Source of the DNA: Stromatinia cepivora
Taxonomy: Eukaryota > Ascomycota > Leotiomycetes > Helotiales > Sclerotiniaceae
Assembly (NCBI GenBank): GCA_014898415.1
Contig: RCTD01000005.1
Location: 868,001 to 932,000, forward strand
Length of the DNA stretch: 64,000 nt
Direction of reading: 5' to 3'
Part shown: in pieces, positions 35,851 to 47,979 of the stretch
Layout: each line of letters starts with the position of its first letter
Position numbering within the stretch: position 1 is the first letter of the stretch
Position numbers and translations under genes: made by a program
The notes under the pieces: model-generated
What the model was told of the DNA's origin: nothing
Seen by the model: only the letters and a program-made list of their open reading frames with translations
Database searches by the model: none

Positions 35851-37015
35851 AATGACCTCAATCTTCGAATTCTTTTCAATCTTCAAAACGAACGCAAAAA
35901 ACGAAAGCCTCTCATTGTTGACTGTATTGCGAACTATTGGGCACCTGGTCTGCGGCCTGAAGGATGAATCGGTTATACATATATGAATATATTTCATGAT
36001 TAACAATAGACTATGAAATTACACCGTAGTAATGGAAGCAAAAACAATCATAAATATTACTCTTACTGATTTTGGTATCGTTTGTCGCCTTGTTACCTTG
36101 AACGAAAGTATCGTTGGGAATTATGTTGAGTTTCTGTAGCTCGGAAAATGTCCTATATATTAATGGTAAGACTTAACAATATAACTCGATAGTGAGACTT
36201 GATGATGAGATTTGATGATGAGATTCGATGATAAAACTCGATGATAAAACTCAACCATGGGATCAAGAATAGAGTTGGAGCGCAAATGAATATGCATAGT
36301 GTAAAGCAAACAGGATAACCCCTTTTTCATTTTGAGATGGGTAAGCGAGGTGATAAGTGAAGGAAAGATAAAATAAAGATGATGAATTTCTGTTGTGCTG
36401 AGAGCATTTATTTAGAAAGTATAACTCTTTAAATACTCAAAGTTATGTACTCGTATATACATATCAATTTATCACGATTCAAAATAATTCACCAAAACTC
36501 GATATATTTCTTAAAATGTCTACTAACCTCGATTCCGAATTGAGGTAAGAATTAGATAAAAGCACCTTGATCCTATATTACTCTTCAAAATCCATGACAT
36601 CAACACCTTTAATCCCATTTCAATTTATATTTCATATCCCAAACTCCCAACCATGCACACGCTCCCCCAGATTTTACCGAAAGAAGATTAGCGCTGTTTC
36701 AAACGAACCTCGGTCATTATCACATGCTGCAAATGCGAATGGAACTTCGGATCTTTAGTTGTTTGCGGTCGGTCTTGAACTAACATCTTACATTTATATA
36801 CCTATCTAACTTCTGGTACCTACCTACCTGCCTACCTACCTACTTGAAGTATTTGAAATCGATTACTTACGATTTTACAGTTGCAATTATTATTCCGCGA
36901 GAAGATTAAAATCATTCATTCGATAGATAAATATTAACTGCGCATCGTCGAATCGAGTCGAATCAAATCAAATAAACCAAAGCCTTTAACCTTTAACCTT
37001 TCATCAATAACAACC
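35851..37015. other. Intergenic region
   Basis: 3' flank of the NACHT gene and promoter of the SCP2 gene. Imperfect 13-14-bp tandem units (GATGATGAGATTY/GATGATAAAACTC) lie at about 36190-36252, and a CTAC microsatellite at about 36820-36845. No gene recognised. Confidence 0.45.
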
Positions 37016-37498
37016 ATGTCTCTCAAAAACGGTAAGCTCTTCATCCCATCCCATCCCCAACAAACAAACAACCTCCACCCCATCCATCTCATCCACCTAC
37101 TAACCCCCCTCCCTCAATCCCTAGACGCATTCCCCTCCTCCACCGCCTTCGACGCCATCTCCACCTCCCTCTCAAACTCCCCCAGCGACCGCGCCTCCGC
37201 CATAAAACAAGGCAACGCCGTCTTCGCCTTCGTGCTCAAAAACTCGGCAGGAGAAACCGCCTCCTGGCACATCGATCTCAAGCACGAAGGCAAAGTCGGG
37301 ACGGGGATAGGAGAAAAGCCCACCGTGACGCTAAGCCTTAGCGATGAAGATTTTGGGAAACTGGTCAATGGCAAGGCGAATGCGCAGAGACTTTTTATGG
37401 GCGGGAAGTTGAAGGTTAAGGGGGATGTCATGAAGGCTACGAAGATGGAACCGATTTTGAAGAAGGCGCAGGCGGGCGCCGTCAAGGCGAAGTTGTAG
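37016..37498 (+). CDS. Stand-alone SCP2 sterol-binding-domain protein, peroxisomal
   Basis: Small lipid-transfer protein of the sterol carrier protein-2 family, expected in the peroxisome. Two exons: 37016-37031 and 37125-37498, with a 93-nt intron (GTAAGC ... CTACTAACC ... CCCTAG). The joined frame is 390 nt, 129 aa: MSLKNDAFPSSTAFDAISTS at the start, then the SCP2 fold with AVFAFVLKNSAGETASWHID, KPTVTLSLSDEDFGKLVNGK and AQRLFMGGKLKVKGDVMKA. The C-terminus KAKL ends in AKL, a PTS1-type peroxisome signal. Reading straight through the intron would give a 160-residue frame with a Pro/Leu-rich insert; the splice signals and family length argue against that. GC content is higher than in its neighbours. 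Confidence 0.93.
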   Translation: MSLKNGKLFIPSHPQQTNNLHPIHLIHLLTPLPQSLDAFPSSTAFDAISTSLSNSPSDRASAIKQGNAVFAFVLKNSAGETASWHIDLKHEGKVGTGIGEKPTVTLSLSDEDFGKLVNGKANAQRLFMGGKLKVKGDVMKATKMEPILKKAQAGAVKAKL

Positions 37499-38138
37499 AT
37501 GTTGATTGATGGTGGTGGGGGAAGGGTTGGTGGAGAGGGGAGGGAGATGCGGTGGCGAGGAATGTGCTTACTTTGGTTTGGTGTGCTTATATTGAGGGTT
37601 TGGGTTTCTACCTCCTGGTAGATGTGGGTGATGCTGAACCAGAAAATACGAGAATTGGGTTGAATAGGATAGTTTGGCATTCGGTATTAAGATAGAGCGT
37701 GGGTCTCATGGATGAGAAGACTGGTTAGTTCAACCATATTTTATATCGTCAGAGATGGAATTGAGAGATGCATTATTATTATTTTTACTTGTTCACTATT
37801 GTGCATGATACTTTTGGACTGAAGAAAACGGTATCGAAAGAAAGTAGATGAGACGAATCTTGCATGACTTGCTTTCAAGTTTTCTTTTATAAATGTAAAT
37901 ACGCTAAAGTAAATCACGCTAGTTGATAACGAAGGGAATATATCAATCCTCATATCTAAAGTACCACCATTCTAAGCCCAACCCAAGCCAGCCCGTTCAT
38001 ACTGTCAAACTGTAACGCTGCCCCCTCCCACATATTTGAACGCCAATCCCCAACATATATGGGTATCCCCGGGATACAAACAATCCCAACCCAACCTCTC
38101 CGATAAACCCGAGTAAAACAAATATGACGCCAAGAACA
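37499..38138. other. Convergent 3' region between SCP2 and facB
   Basis: The SCP2 and FacB genes converge here, so this should be 3' UTRs and terminators. No gene is recognised. Confidence 0.4.
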
Positions 38139-41116
38139 TTAATAAAAATGGGGTGTGTCCTCCATCATGTGACGCATATAATCATCACAAGGTTGTATCT
38201 GGTCGGGTAAGAAGTGTATATTCCCACCCATTCCAATATCACTAGTGGATAGTTCCTCGCCAGAACTATGGCTCTCACCACTAAAACTAAATACACTCTG
38301 TGCAGGTCCAGAACCCGATGATGAATCATGTTGATTTGAAGAGGTCATGTCGTCCCAAATCGAATATGATGACCAATCACCATAAGTCGAATTCGAGCTA
38401 GCAGTTTGATTTGTTTGATTTGTTTCCGGAAGACTAGGTGCCGGCCCACCATAAATCGCACTATGTATGTTGCTCTGACCATTTTCTAAAGAACCGAGTA
38501 GCAACCCCAGGCTGCTTAATTCATTTAGTTGATTATCCGTCTTGGTGTACATAAGGTGAGGGTTGTGGGAATTTGAGCCTGGAGGGGCTGTACGTGATAT
38601 TGTTGGTGAAGATTGTTGTGAGGAAATTGGTGTATTGTTCAATGATAAATAATCCAAATTCGGAGGTTTTGAGCCTGTGTTATATCGAGGTTTCGATAAC
38701 GAGGATAGTTGCGAAAGTGAGCTGCGATTTTCGCGTTTGGTCATTGGAGAGTCTTTTCTTGTTCCTTCGTAAGATGATCGAGCCGAAGATGTTTGATTTT
38801 GTGAAGTGTGATTGAAAATATTTGGTAACGTAGCTCGTCGAAGCTTCTCTTGCTGTGCTAATATGTCATTTTCGCTCATGCTGGCACTAATGTGCTTATA
38901 TGGGTGTGGTTGGTTCTTCTTCCTTGGACCAAGAGACAAGGCTGTTGTTGGTTTCGTAACTTTTGGAGCAGACATGGCGGAAGAGGTGCGTAAAAATGCC
39001 GACTTAGTTTTATCGTACAAATTTTGGCTGTCCAAGTAATTTAAGGAGGAAGCGAGTTTCTTCAAGTCGGTTGCACCAGAAGCATTGGCCTTTTCCAGGA
39101 ATCTGATAACAGTAATGACAAGCCGTTGACTCTCTTGCATCAACTTGCCTTCCTGTTTGAGATCAAGGCCTTGATATAGAAGGCTGAGACCACACAATGT
39201 AAGCATGGTGTTTCTGTTTAGGCAGAAAGAGAATGTCATATTTCTTTCCTCAAGAAGCTGTGTGATCTGTATAAGATGTTTGCTGGAATCGGCCAAGGAA
39301 ATGATAGATGGTGAAGCTTTGGTTCCAAGTGTGGAACCAACAGCAGGCCGGTGGATTAATGATCGGATATAATAATATGCAAGAGACTGTTGCTAGGTTA
39401 AAAACAAAACTAAAATCCATATGCTATTGTTTGACTTACCAGTAAAGCTGATCGGTTACCTGTGATATCTGTTGATGGCTTATCTTGCACAAATGTAAGC
39501 TTCAGATGAGTAGGTAGATTATCAGACCATTCATTTAATTCCATCTCCAGAGCAAGAAGCGACTGTAAAGATAAATCGTGAGTGGCAGCTGAGGGATAAT
39601 TTTGCTCCAAGACTTTGGAAAGAATACGCGAGCATCGGAAAAGCGCCAGAGCGCTGGATATTCTGGTAGGTTCCCCTGGAAGCATGGATTCATAACCCTT
39701 CTCGGTCACATGTTCATCATCTGCGTCTAAAGGATACTCGGCACAAATATCATCTTCCTTCAGTAACTTAGGTAGGCCAAGGATGGATGCAGAAAAGCTA
39801 GGAAGGGTTAGCCTTACAATACAATCGCCGGCATAGTTCTTACCAATCAACAGTATACAAAGTCCAAAAAATCCTCTTTCTTGCCTCAGTAGTCAGTGCA
39901 TCAAAAGGGAATCGCTTCTGACTTTGATGTAAGCCAAGTCGATGAGAAAGCCCAACCGCAATTCCTTTGTAATGTTGTAAGCGATCATAGTCCCCCTTTT
40001 GAATGCAATAAATAAGGGCCAAAATCAGACATTGGAGTGTGGAAATGGTATTATCCATCAATATAGAATCGAGAGCTGTACGCCATTGGCTTTCACACAA
40101 TGATATTTGTTCTTTATCAGGGCGATCGGTGGAGAGTCCAGCAATACCAAAGACAAGGTGTAATTGTGCCAATTTATGTTGATCTTTCATCTGATCCGGA
40201 TGTGATGAGTATTCTTCATATAGAGGCAAGAAGGTATGTTTACGTATGACGGGAAATAATGGTGCCCATTCTTGGAAAAATACATGTACGCATTTGTCTG
40301 AGAATAGGCGTGGAGGCGCGCAATTTGGGGCCGGTGTGACCACGGGTGATGAGGTTGAATCGTTTTGAGGGTTCAAAAATGCTTCCGTGTTAAATCCTAT
40401 GATAGACTTGCCACTTTCTTGAATTCTACGTTTGAAGGAATCTAAAAAATGTTAACGATGTTGATAGAATGTTTCTCATGACGTCTTACCAACATAAGTT
40501 CTACCACTCGATGCTCCCATGAAATATGAGTCTGAATCATCACCTTCCAGCAAGTGTGTGGAAGCTTGAACCCTAAACGTATCTTCTTTTTGAGGTGATG
40601 ACTCTCTTTGACCTTCGGCAGGAGGTGAAGTTGATGTTGACGACACCGAAGGACCTCGATTTGAGTGCATCTTCGAAAGCATATCTAATTTCTCATCCTT
40701 CTCATCAAGTAAATCCTTCAACTCCCTGATCTCCGCCTCTAATGTACGAACTCTTTCCTCTAAGGACTCAGTACTGGAAGAACGGGGGGTCAGTAATTGC
40801 CTATAGCAGGAACATTTTCTGAGGAAAACCGAGGAACCGAAGCTATGACAGAACATAAACGGCAAATAAAGATTTGGACATCGAGGTGTTTGGGACGAAA
40901 GAGTCATTATACTCACTATCCTCGAGGAAATGCACGTCGACTCAATTTATCGCTCGTTTTACATTCGAATCCAACACCGGAACATTGTGAACAGCATGGT
41001 CGAATACCATCGCATCGTATTTTTTTGCTTCGACATCTATCGCAAGCTTGTGCAATGCGACTTTGTGAGTTCGACGACCCCACCTTAATCATCTTCATAG
41101 GTAAAATTCCAGGCAT
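38139..41116 (-). CDS. facB: Zn2Cys6 transcription factor, FacB/Cat8 family
   Basis: Nuclear activator of acetate use and gluconeogenic genes in its characterised relatives. Five exons: 41116-40917, 40773-40490, 40441-39844, 39797-39440 and 39386-38139; introns 143, 48, 46 and 53 nt; total 2688 nt, 895 aa. It starts MPGILPMKMIKVGSSNSQSR. The binuclear cluster is C25-x2-C28-x6-C35-x6-C42-x2-C45-x6-C52. The first intron splits FPRGY from TESLEERVRTLEAEIRELKD, a linker and leucine-zipper-like coiled coil highly conserved in FacB. The fungal_trans domain follows (residues about 210-420: FFQEWAPLFPVIRKHTF ... CIQKGDYDRLQHYKGIAVG ... GLHQSQKRFPFD). The C-terminal third is Ser/Asn/Gly-rich, typical of an activation region, and ends EDTPHFY. 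An open frame upstream of the ATG has no further Met, so this start is firm. Confidence 0.93.
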
Positions 41117-43227
41117 TTTGAAGATAATTTTCCGTTCCCTTCTTCCAATGTTGTATTGCTCAACAAGACGTAGAAATGTAATCTGCGTCTTCGAGAATAT
41201 TTCTGGTCTTGTTTCGGCGACGCCGTTTTGTTCAACGTTGATGTCTTTCTTCAGCTTATCTTGATTTGCGATCACGAATCAACTCGTCTGTGTAACCCTG
41301 ATTGGTTTGATGATGAACGCTGATTGATTTGCCAATCGTGAATGGAGTGGAGATAGTTGAGAATGCCGGTGTGTATGATGTGTCAGGTATGTTCTATTTT
41401 CTATGTTCTATTTCCTATGTTCTATGTCGTTAGATGAAGAAATATTCGCTCGGATAACGAGGAAGAGGGTGAAGGGGTTGCATATAACGGTGTGAAGGCA
41501 AGTGAAATGGCGGAATCCTTATAACAAATAGACGTGGAGAGGGGGTTCTGGGCAAGGTATATCATCGGTGGCCGTTACATGATTGAATCTTTCAGCCAAT
41601 AACAAGTAACAATATTGCATGTCGAATGAGTATGATTGGAGGGTAAAATGAAATGTTGCATACTAGGTAGCTTAGCTAGCTTAGCTGGCTGATCCATAAA
41701 TCCCACGGAACAAAAACCCTCACACTAAAAAGAACCTTTTTTAGCGGGGATGATCTGAAGGGTACCTACAGGTATGTACAGAGTACAGATTAGACGATTT
41801 GCTCATCTTGGCCTATAACCAAAGTGGCCAAACGAGCATAATCGTTTCCTCAGAGCTGGGAAGATTAATCAATTTTTGGGATATGTCAGTTTTGCATGAT
41901 TTCTTTTACCCGAATTGTAACATTATATAGTATATAGTGTGTAGTATATACTATATACTATATACTATATAAAATATACTATATACTATACACTATACAT
42001 TATAAATTATACATTATACATTTTATATCTTATATTTTATATTTTACAAATCTTGATATCTTTTCGAGAGATATCAATCAATATTTATTTCAATAGCAAC
42101 AACCTGTACATCATCAAAGCTCATTCTTTTTGTCGATCATTGCGCTATCATGGCTGTAAGCCAGGTAGCCACTTTTTAAACTTAATCTGTAGCGGCTCCT
42201 CAACAAAATGCATACCGGCCGGAGATAAGAAAAGTTATTTGAATCTGAACTTCGAATCAGCACTGAATAAAATGTAGAAATGATCAATTTCCAAGACTAC
42301 TAAGGCTAGGTTAGGCGGTTACCCCAGGAAAAGTTACTCGGTTAAGGTTAGCGTTATCGCTTTTCCACTCTTTCTCGTAATTTTTCTTCCAAGACCGAAG
42401 TTACTACCTAGTTAGGTCTTACTTACCAATACAACCTCGACGTTAATGCTCAAATTTCGGCCCTCCTCATCCTATATATTGAATATCAAGAAGCGGCTGA
42501 ATTTTCCTTGACATAAGAAATATTATAACATAGAACTATTAATGTATTTGTTCATAAATTTTATTCAGGCTAATTGCTTCGCAACTCAAACTTTGACAGA
42601 CAGTGGAGCAACATCATGTGAACAATTTGAGTCTTGACCCTTCATCCCAAGTTGAACCTTCGCTTTAATAGCTTGCATGGAATCCTTGGGAACATCATTC
42701 AAGTATGGGACTGGCCTTAAATGGTTAATCAATCGGAATCGGCGGGCTGAAAGCGATAATCGGACATGCACGCATTACGGCACGCTTTGTGGTTTTATTG
42801 GTATGGCTCTGATGATTATCGAAGACTGCATATGTTTTCCTCATTGAGATGCCAGCGCGAAAATGAGTTTCATTGAAATGTTCCCGCAGTTGATGGATGG
42901 TCAAGGCTCTGACTCGCGCTCATGTTGCTTCCGTTCGGCGATAGACGGAATTTATTACGCATAATAACTCCACTAGTATTGATAGTACAGCACAGAGTAG
43001 TATTTAAGCCCAAGTCAACTAATGTTTGACCTGCCGGTATGTTAATCCTTACGCACGTTTTCATTCCTCTTAATATATTACGACCCACAAAGTTGCTGAC
43101 AACTAATCATATTTCCCTATAATTATGTTTTGAACTGAGACTAATGGTTCGTATCTTCGGGATAATTCTTAAGCGTATTGGGGAACTGTAGTTTCCGGGA
43201 CAATATTGCACCTGCATTTAAACTGCT
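41117..43227. other. Intergenic region, facB promoter and SET-gene 3' flank
   Basis: Long upstream region of facB. It holds repeated TTCTATKTTCTAT units at 41390-41425 and an AT-rich self-complementary tract at about 41924-42045. Two minus-strand open pieces (42586-42771, 42870-43088) have no recognisable domain or splice context. Confidence 0.45.
41924..42045. repeat. AT-rich palindromic TATAGTATA/TATACTATA tract
   Basis: Copies of TATATAGTATATAGTG on the left and TATACTATATACTATA on the right form a long imperfect inverted repeat able to fold into a hairpin, followed by TATACATTATA repeats. No element termini are recognised. Confidence 0.7.
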
Positions 43228-45015
43228 TCAACTGAAATCATCCTCTTCGTTGCTTTCGAGACCAAGATCATCACTATCGACCTGCATTGATTGCAGAAGT
43301 TGAGAAACACCAGCGATTTTGGACAGCTCTGATATCTGAGTATTGTTAGATAAGCGATATACCCGAAAGAATATAACAAACTTGTTCATTGACAGCCCCA
43401 TAAGCCGCCTCAAGCACCTCAGTCTCTATCCGTTTCAATTCCAATGCGTTGCGTCGAGTGTCCAGGTCGATCATCTCACCCCTCAAAGATCCCACTGTCC
43501 GTTCGCTTGCATGAAGACGCTCTAATTGCAGTTGAACCCTTTCTCGAATTAATTCTGTAGCTCGAAGCTTGAAAACGTCCTCCAGTCTGTGACCACTGAT
43601 CAATGTCTCAAATTGATCAGTAGATTCTGTGACATCTATTCCTTGCCAGAAAACTTTCAATGAATGCTCGCCATCAACTTTTTGCACAGTTTTGAACTCC
43701 AAGCCGTCTTCTTCGTTCAAGCAAGCAAAGTAAATGAATGGACAATCCCATGAAGTTTGCCCATCCGCATGGCCTATAATACGAACGGATGGGCGTTTTT
43801 GAAAGGCAGCAACTTTTGCTGTGCGCAAAGGGTCAGTCGCCATTGGCTCCACTTCTAATATTAATGATGCAAATGGAATCTCTTCATCGATAAAACCATA
43901 ATTGAAGAGATTCTCGGCATCACTCCTGGCTCCATAATTAATGGTAACTTCGCTTCCTGTGTCCAATTGTATACCCTGCTCAAGAACAAGTATGGCATTG
44001 CCATTCGATGCCTGTCTCCAGAATGCGGTGTGTTGGAGTGAATGATTGGCCATATCAAGAACAGGCACCATCACGTCGCCAGCATTTCCAAGTACTAAGG
44101 ACCTTGATCTGTACCAAGCATCGAGTCGTACCCAGTCTGACAGTAGTAATGGTTGAAATGGTCCACCTTCTTCCCACCAGCACGAGTGACACCAAGGTAT
44201 TTGAATGGTCTTCCCACGCAGATCTTCAAATTCTCGTGATAGTATGACCATTTTGCTGATGAGAGAATTCTGAGCGAACAATCAGCAAGTATTATAGCGG
44301 CAACTGTTGTTTCTTTCTACCATACTTCTAAAGACGTTCCCATCAAAAGCATTTTCTCTTCGTCATTCCACATTGTAGGCAATGGAACCTTCTCTGGTAG
44401 GAACCTTACATACTCTGACCACGGATTTTTCACCCCGATGTTAAAGGCTCTTTCTGATTGTGATGCTGCCGTGGACAAAATACACTCTTGTCTCGAACGA
44501 TCACAGTTGTGGCATTTGCCACCTTCACTTTCTTCAAATCCAGAACAGTCCAACTATGAAGTAAGTCAGCATGGCTTCAATTAGCTTACAGCACGACCAT
44601 ATCTCGAACGAATTTTCAACGTTACCTGTTGTCGATAACAAGATGTGCATATTACAGTCGTATTGTTTCTTGCAATAGTGATCTGTAACAACAAAAATAA
44701 CATCACGTCTCCTCTGACCGACTTTCCCCCTACCAACTCTCTTAATTGTTTGAAATGGTGATCTACCATCTCCATTTCCAGTAGAAAGTCTTTACCCAGT
44801 ACAAGGTCACTAGGGATGTCGAGTAAGGTGGGGATATCGCACGTATTCACTGAGCTCAGCGCTCGCGTAGTAGTGATGCCATTTTGAGGACTGGCATTGT
44901 CTCCATATGCATGTAGACATATTTCAGATGAGGAAACAGCAGTATCGAGGAATTCTAAATTGTTCAACTTGCACCAGGCAGGTAGAGAAGAAAGAGGAAG
45001 AGGTGTAATGCGCAT
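43228..45015 (-). CDS. SET-domain lysine methyltransferase (Rkm/SETD6, RuBisCO-LSMT-like)
   Basis: Likely protein-lysine N-methyltransferase acting on a non-histone target, as for other members of this split-SET class. Four exons: 45015-44626, 44553-44326, 44269-43382 and 43335-43228; introns 72, 56 and 46 nt; total 1614 nt, 537 aa. SET signatures: start MRITPLPLSSLPAWCKLNN, GITTTRAL (N-SET), PWSEYVRFLPEKVPLPTMW, WYRSRSLVL, VPVLDMANHS (the cofactor-binding NH motif) and EVTINYGARSDAENLFNYGFI with the catalytic Tyr. A LSMT-type C-terminal helical region (LRATELIRERVQLQLERLH) follows, and an acidic tail ends EEDDFS. A cysteine-rich insert at residues 123-154 (C123-x2-C126, C133, C144-x2-C147, C154) spans the first intron and is unusual. 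The substrate is unknown. Confidence 0.88.
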
Positions 45016-47979
45016 TTTGACGAGGGTGTATGTAAGATAATGTAATTTGTACAGGAGTGAATTTATTTGGTGTTTGATTGTTTGTCTGTTTAAAGTTGTA
45101 TGTAATTCAATTTATGTAGGAATGAAGGAATTGGTTTGGAGTTTGTTTACGGTATTTTCAATATCAAAATGTTCCTGCCGCCAAACTGGAAAGGAGAGCA
45201 AAAAAGGCTCCACCGCCTTTTGGCAGTAATTGTTTATGCCATAAAGCGGTGAACAAGGATTCGAGGTACACTTGAGACAAATTCAATCGACTGAGAATAA
45301 AAACGCTTTTTAACTTTTATTTATGGTAAGCATGCCTCACCGAAACAAAAATTATTGAAGCTATATGGATTATCAATCACAATACGAAATGCTTCTGATG
45401 AAACCCTCTAATGTGTCGCACGAAGGATTTAGACAAGAATCTGGACAAGAATTTGGTATTGAGGATGATTTGCGCTTAATGCCCTGTGATATACAGATCT
45501 GGAATTACGGGTCAAGTTCTCCCACCTGTTGTCAGGTTGACATTCCATGGAGTAATCGCACTCGAAGTTGTTGTTGCGAACACTGGAGGTATTGAAGATG
45601 GTCCAACATTTGACACCCTTCTTGATGATCTCGAAATGGTAGAAAAGTCATTCACGGATTGAGCTTGAAGTATTGCACGTCAATTTATTCGGCCTCATGA
45701 TACTATATCCTTGCCCTCCATCATATCTCGAGAATTCAGGGACAGAGAAGATTCATCGCCATCTGCACCAGCTCAAGATTTTCCGGGCAGTTTCCCGAAG
45801 GTAAGGTTCTGAGGTAGGACTATTGCTAATGGCAGCTTAGATTCAATGTTGTCCCTCTGAATACACAATCATAGGTTTTACTCGTCCCTGGTCTACACAG
45901 CTTTCCCCAGTGGGATTCCTATCAAAATCCTTCCTACCATTTTTGGTAGATAATCTCCATCTCGGTAGCAAATGGACTTTGCTACCTCCCCAGAAGCTTG
46001 TATCTCATACCACTCAACTCACTGTGCCCCTTCCATATATAGTTACATGGTCTCAACAGCAACACTTCAGTTAAGAATAAATTACATGTAAAAGCAGTAA
46101 TTAACCAGGAAATAGCTCAACGTCATCAGAACTTCACGCATATTTCCTCCTACACCGCGCCCAGGAAAGTCGAGCCGAATTGTACATTTCTTTCTTCTCC
46201 TATTCACTTCTCCCTCCATATATCTCTTTCATTCATCTATTCGTGTCGTCCAAATATTCTAACATGACGAACATCCATTCTCCTAAAACAAAATAAATAC
46301 AATCCCATCAAAACAGCTAATCTCCACACACACCACAATCACTTTCTACCCTCGACACTTCTTACACATCATTATACTATTTCCCTCCTTTCCATCTCGT
46401 CTAGTAATTCTTTTCAATATTATCCTCCTCTTCACGTATCCTTTCATTTCATCCCCAAGCTAACTCGGCCCCATCTCTCACTTGGCGCACTTCAGCCCCT
46501 CCCTCCACAGCAATCGCAACCAAAGTTTAACTTTTCCCAAAGAAGAGCCGCTCATCTTCTCAAAACGATGCCCGTCTTTCCTTTCAAAGGGTCTGCTTCT
46601 CGCTAGGGCTTCTCATCAAAATTTTACCTCCTATATTCTTCGCGATTTCAATCGAGGCGCAGATGCCCAGCATAGATCAAGAATTAATAAATTAAACCGA
46701 ACTAAATCGACTAGAAAAAATTTCATGCGTTTCTTCGGGAGTATGTTAATTCCAAATTCTTTTTAATGAGTACAATTACAGTGTTGCTGGGATGAATTTG
46801 AGAGGAGGGAAGTGAGGAGGATGTAGAGAGTATCTGGGCGGAAAAATGATACGGATGAGTAGCCACACTCTACTTAAAATGAAAATAAAATGGAAAGATA
46901 CAAATGCAGTAATACATCCATAGCTTGCCTTGTACCTCAAGCATAGCTCTTTTGTTCAAGGAAATACAACTTCATACCTACAGAAGCAAGATCCTCCATA
47001 CCATGATTCCAAGCACGCAACAATCGATGAATAAGTAACATCGAGAAGAATTGAATACTTACGCCAGAATAAACATCAAAATAGAAAATCAAACGAGAAC
47101 ACGAGATGGCGCGATGAAATAAGACTACCTACATATGAATCTTAAAACAAAGGTTGAATTTAAATATCCAACTCACAAACAACCCCATCTCAAAATCCTC
47201 GCTAATCTCCCACTTCACTCCAAATCCCCTCTTCCCACACAGAATGGCCCTCGCGTTCCCAACAAACTCAAGCCAACACACCACCCATCAGCATAAAATA
47301 AAACCTTCATCTCCCGCCATAATCTCAAGCACCAAACCAAACAGCGGCACAAGCAACACCATATGCAAACTTAAAGTTCCAAAAGCTCAGCAGTAAGTCT
47401 AGCACGCAGTATCTTGTCTTCCGCTGTACTATGCTCGTATGTTTATGTTTATGTGCATTGGAGTAATAAGGACGTGCAGAGAGGAAAAACGATGAGATGT
47501 TGTGCGGGGTAAATGGTTATGAGAAGAGGATATAGGGTGAAGTAGAAGAAGATGAGGTGGTAGTGAAAAGATGGAAATGTAGAATGATACAAAGACGGGA
47601 TTTGATTATGTATAAAAGACACGAGATGACAGTAATCAAACGAGTATGCAAAAGACGAGTATATCGGTTAAAATATTGGATCTGAATGCTTCGTTAATCA
47701 TTTATTATATACAATGGTATACTGAGCATTAGAAATCCATGCGAATCTCTCGAAATGCACGCAACGCCCAATTACCATGCTTAGTCGAACTCACATCTGA
47801 TCAAGCCAGATCTCCCGCTAAGAAGACTTCAAACTTCCATTTCTTTTCTTTTTTATTCCATACTCCCATGTAAATGCGACAAGATTCAAAACCTCTCTAT
47901 ACATCCTCTATATTCCAAGCGCCACGCCTATCCATAGGTACCATATTAAACTATACACGCACCACACCAACCCCTCCCT
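45016..47979. other. Intergenic region of about 3 kb
   Basis: No intact gene is recognised. A decayed coding-like stretch at 45365-45800 is listed separately. 46.1-46.5 kb is strongly pyrimidine-rich on the plus strand. Open pieces at 46482-46766 and 47154-47396 have no domain, no splice support and low-complexity composition. The far right is the 3' flank of GPI11. Confidence 0.4.
45365..45800 (+). pseudogene. Possible decayed gene of unknown function
   Basis: An ATG at 45365 (MDYQSQYEMLLMKPSNVSHE) opens 76 codons. A second frame takes over near 45510 and reads LTFHGVIALEVVVANTGGIE and FDTLLDDLEMVEKSF. After two close stops (TGA at 45659 and 45665), the same frame continues as IARQFIRPHDTISLPSII and SSPSAPAQDFPGSFPK to a possible GTAAGG donor at 45800. 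The protein-like composition suggests a former gene; I do not recognise the family. Confidence 0.3.

Noticed and set aside
37114..37680. Minus-strand frame of 188 codons opposite SCP2
   Set aside because: Antisense shadow of the GC-rich SCP2 exon; no domain and the sense frame is certain.
40797..41264. Plus-strand frame opposite the facB 5' end
   Set aside because: Antisense to the Zn2Cys6 exon and intron 1 of facB; no motif.
42586..43088. Two minus-strand open pieces downstream of the SET gene
   Set aside because: No domain, frames do not connect by plausible introns, and the SET gene ends cleanly at 43228.
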